This document shows, piece by piece, positions 62,845 to 64,000 of a DNA stretch of 64,000 nt (the first letter of the stretch is position 1; each line of letters opens with the position of its first letter). The position numbers and the translations under genes are program-made. The DNA is taken from the NCBI RefSeq assembly GCF_019599505.1, contig NZ_RKLT01000003.1:1-64000 (forward strand), written 5' to 3'. Source of the DNA: Haloarcula nitratireducens (GTDB taxonomy: Archaea; Halobacteriota; Halobacteria; Halobacteriales; Haloarculaceae). The notes beneath the pieces are model-generated. The model saw only the letters and a program-made list of their open reading frames with translations, had not been told where the DNA came from and searched no databases.

Positions 62845-63195
62845 ATGTCCACAGCGAACTGGAAACTATACGTAGAAGACGACGTCCTCGTCGCGGACTT
62901 CGCCGAGGGGATGCCGAGCGACGCCGAGGAGTATCGGCGCGTCAACGAGCAGTTCGAGCGGCTCGCCACTCGCGGCGAGGTCGACGCCCACATGTCGGTG
63001 CTGAACACGTCGGCGTCGCTCAACAGCAACGTCTTCGAGAAGGCACGGGAGGCCGCGGAGGTCGGCACCGACTACGGCATCACGAAGTGGGCCATCGTCT
63101 CGGAGGGCATCGAGAGCCTCGCGCTCAAGGGGAAGGTCGAGGAGATGGGCGTCGAGACGATGACCAGCGACGACGAGGCGGAAGCGCTCGACTAA
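62845..63195 (+). CDS. Conserved haloarchaeal small protein, STAS-like guess
   Basis: Acidic protein of 116 residues: MSTANWKLYVEDDVLVADFAEGMPSDAEEYRRVNEQFERLATRGEVDAHMSVLNTSASLNSNVFE. The alternating strand-helix pattern recalls SpoIIAA/STAS-like folds, but I cannot confirm it. Leaderless start: GATATAC at 62814-62820 lies 28 bp upstream of the ATG. Confidence 0.7.
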   Translation: MSTANWKLYVEDDVLVADFAEGMPSDAEEYRRVNEQFERLATRGEVDAHMSVLNTSASLNSNVFEKAREAAEVGTDYGITKWAIVSEGIESLALKGKVEEMGVETMTSDDEAEALD

Positions 63196-63203
63196 GCGCG
63201 GAA

Positions 63204-64000
63204 CTAACTGTCGCGTTTTCGGCCGAACAATCCCGCGAGACCGACGCCCGCGAGCCCTGCGAGCGCCGCGGCGATCCCGAACCCGTCGCCGGCGGCACCG
63301 ACGAGGCTACTGTCGCCGCCGACGGCTTCGGCCGTCTCCGAGGACGGTTCGACTCTCGGGTCGGGGAAGGCGTAGACGCCCGGCTGCGCCTCGCTCCCCG
63401 CGTTTGCGTTCGTGTTCGAAGCGAGGAAACAGCCGGCGGCGCGCTGGGCGGTCCAGAACGACGTGGATTCCGAGTCGCGCCACGAGAACACCTCCCGCGG
63501 GTCGGCCGGGTCCGAGAGGTCGTGGACCCGAACGCCGCCCATGTACCACGCCGAGTAACAGCGCCCGTCCGCGAGTTCGAAGTTGTGCGCCGTCGTCAGC
63601 ACGCCGCCGGGCGTCGGGTCGTCGGTCGGCGGCGGGGCGATGGTGGCGAGCGATTCGGGTTCGGTCGGCTCGGAGACGTCGAACAGTTCGATGCCGCTCG
63701 GCCCGCCCGACCCGTCGTCGCCGCCGTCCCACGACTCCGCCCCGACGCCAAGCAGCGTGGCGTCGTCGTTCACGGTGACGTAGTGGTCGTTGCCCGGCGG
63801 TTCCGTACGTTCGAGTCCCGGGTCGTCGACGGCTGACAGTTCCGACGGCTCCCGACCGCGGACCCGCGAGATGAGCGAGATGTCGGCGGGGTCAGTCACG
63901 TCCAGAATCCACGTCCCGGCGTCCCAGTACGCGAGGTACGCCCGGCCGTCCTGGACCCACACGTCGTGGAGCGGTCGGAGGCCCGCCGGCACCTCGGCCC
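63204..64000 (-). CDS. LVIVD-repeat surface protein, N-terminus beyond window edge
   Basis: At least 265 C-terminal residues. Blade-like repeats such as WILDVTDPADISLISRV, IELFDVSEPTEPESLA and VRVHDLSDPADPREVF are LVIVD (beta-propeller) repeats. The C-terminus is GDGFGIAAALAGLAGVGLAGLFGRKRDS: a membrane helix plus basic tail resembling a PGF-CTERM sorting signal, but with Asp where Pro is expected. It is extracellular and cell-anchored. The 5' end is cut at position 64000. Confidence 0.85.
   Translation of the reverse strand, partial: AEVPAGLRPLHDVWVQDGRAYLAYWDAGTWILDVTDPADISLISRVRGREPSELSAVDDPGLERTEPPGNDHYVTVNDDATLLGVGAESWDGGDDGSGGPSGIELFDVSEPTEPESLATIAPPPTDDPTPGGVLTTAHNFELADGRCYSAWYMGGVRVHDLSDPADPREVFSWRDSESTSFWTAQRAAGCFLASNTNANAGSEAQPGVYAFPDPRVEPSSETAEAVGGDSSLVGAAGDGFGIAAALAGLAGVGLAGLFGRKRDS

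Noticed and set aside
1..64000. CRISPR array, insertion sequence or prophage
   Set aside because: No regularly spaced repeats, no transposase, integrase or phage structural proteins were seen. The only transposon-like feature is the 15-bp inverted repeat at 40031-40111.

Overview
The window is a high-GC chromosomal segment from an extremely halophilic archaeon (class Halobacteria). The evidence is the strongly acidic proteins, the archaeal genes (L15e, ABCE1/Rli1, Sec61beta, archaemetzincin, UbaA, F420H2:NADP oxidoreductase, a Bat-type HTH regulator), and many start codons lying 25-30 bp downstream of a TATA-like box, i.e. leaderless mRNAs. No tRNA, rRNA, CRISPR array or recognisable transposase gene was found. 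A Haloarcula/Halomicrobium-like genome is my guess from gene content; I could not test it.

Layout. 1-5.3 kb: a sugar-type ABC importer (permease cut by the window edge, plus binding protein), an SDR, a zinc alcohol dehydrogenase and an IclR regulator with two matching palindromes upstream. 5.9-9.4 kb: L15e with a hairpin-rich leader, then phytoene synthase (crtB) and a Bat-like regulator with a Bat-UAS-like site between them. 9.6-20.8 kb: housekeeping and unknown genes, including an RNB ribonuclease, two drug/efflux-type ABC systems, a rhodanese-metallo-beta-lactamase fusion, SepF and a PUA protein. 21.2-23.1 kb: a secreted VWA protein with three tandem repeats in an AT-richer island. 23.3-28.9 kb: a BtuF-like protein, UbaA (E1-like), carboxypeptidase M32 and an M20 peptidase.

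29-48 kb is the centrepiece, a nitrogen-scavenging supercluster. It holds urease ureBCAGDEF, the nickel ECF importer nikMNQO, divergent nikR with a perfect inverted-repeat operator, a JAMM-type protease, a sodium:solute symporter with a 38-residue membrane protein, an AbrB-PhoU regulator, an agmatinase-family ureohydrolase with an unusual pocket sequence, and a full urea-type ABC importer (urtABCDE). A coherent model is that a small guanidino compound (possibly guanidine itself) or urea is imported, the ureohydrolase releases urea, and nickel-dependent urease releases ammonia. The guanidine part is inference.

48-64 kb: a PIN-ATPase-KH protein, two tiny zinc-ribbon proteins, a winged-helix regulator, an EMC6-like membrane protein, ABCE1, archaemetzincin divergent from a UPF0146 gene, a HAD hydrolase, npdG, a DnaJ-ferredoxin fusion, thioredoxin, Sec61beta, two AT-richer surface proteins, a FAU-1-type RNase and, at the right edge, a truncated LVIVD-repeat surface protein.
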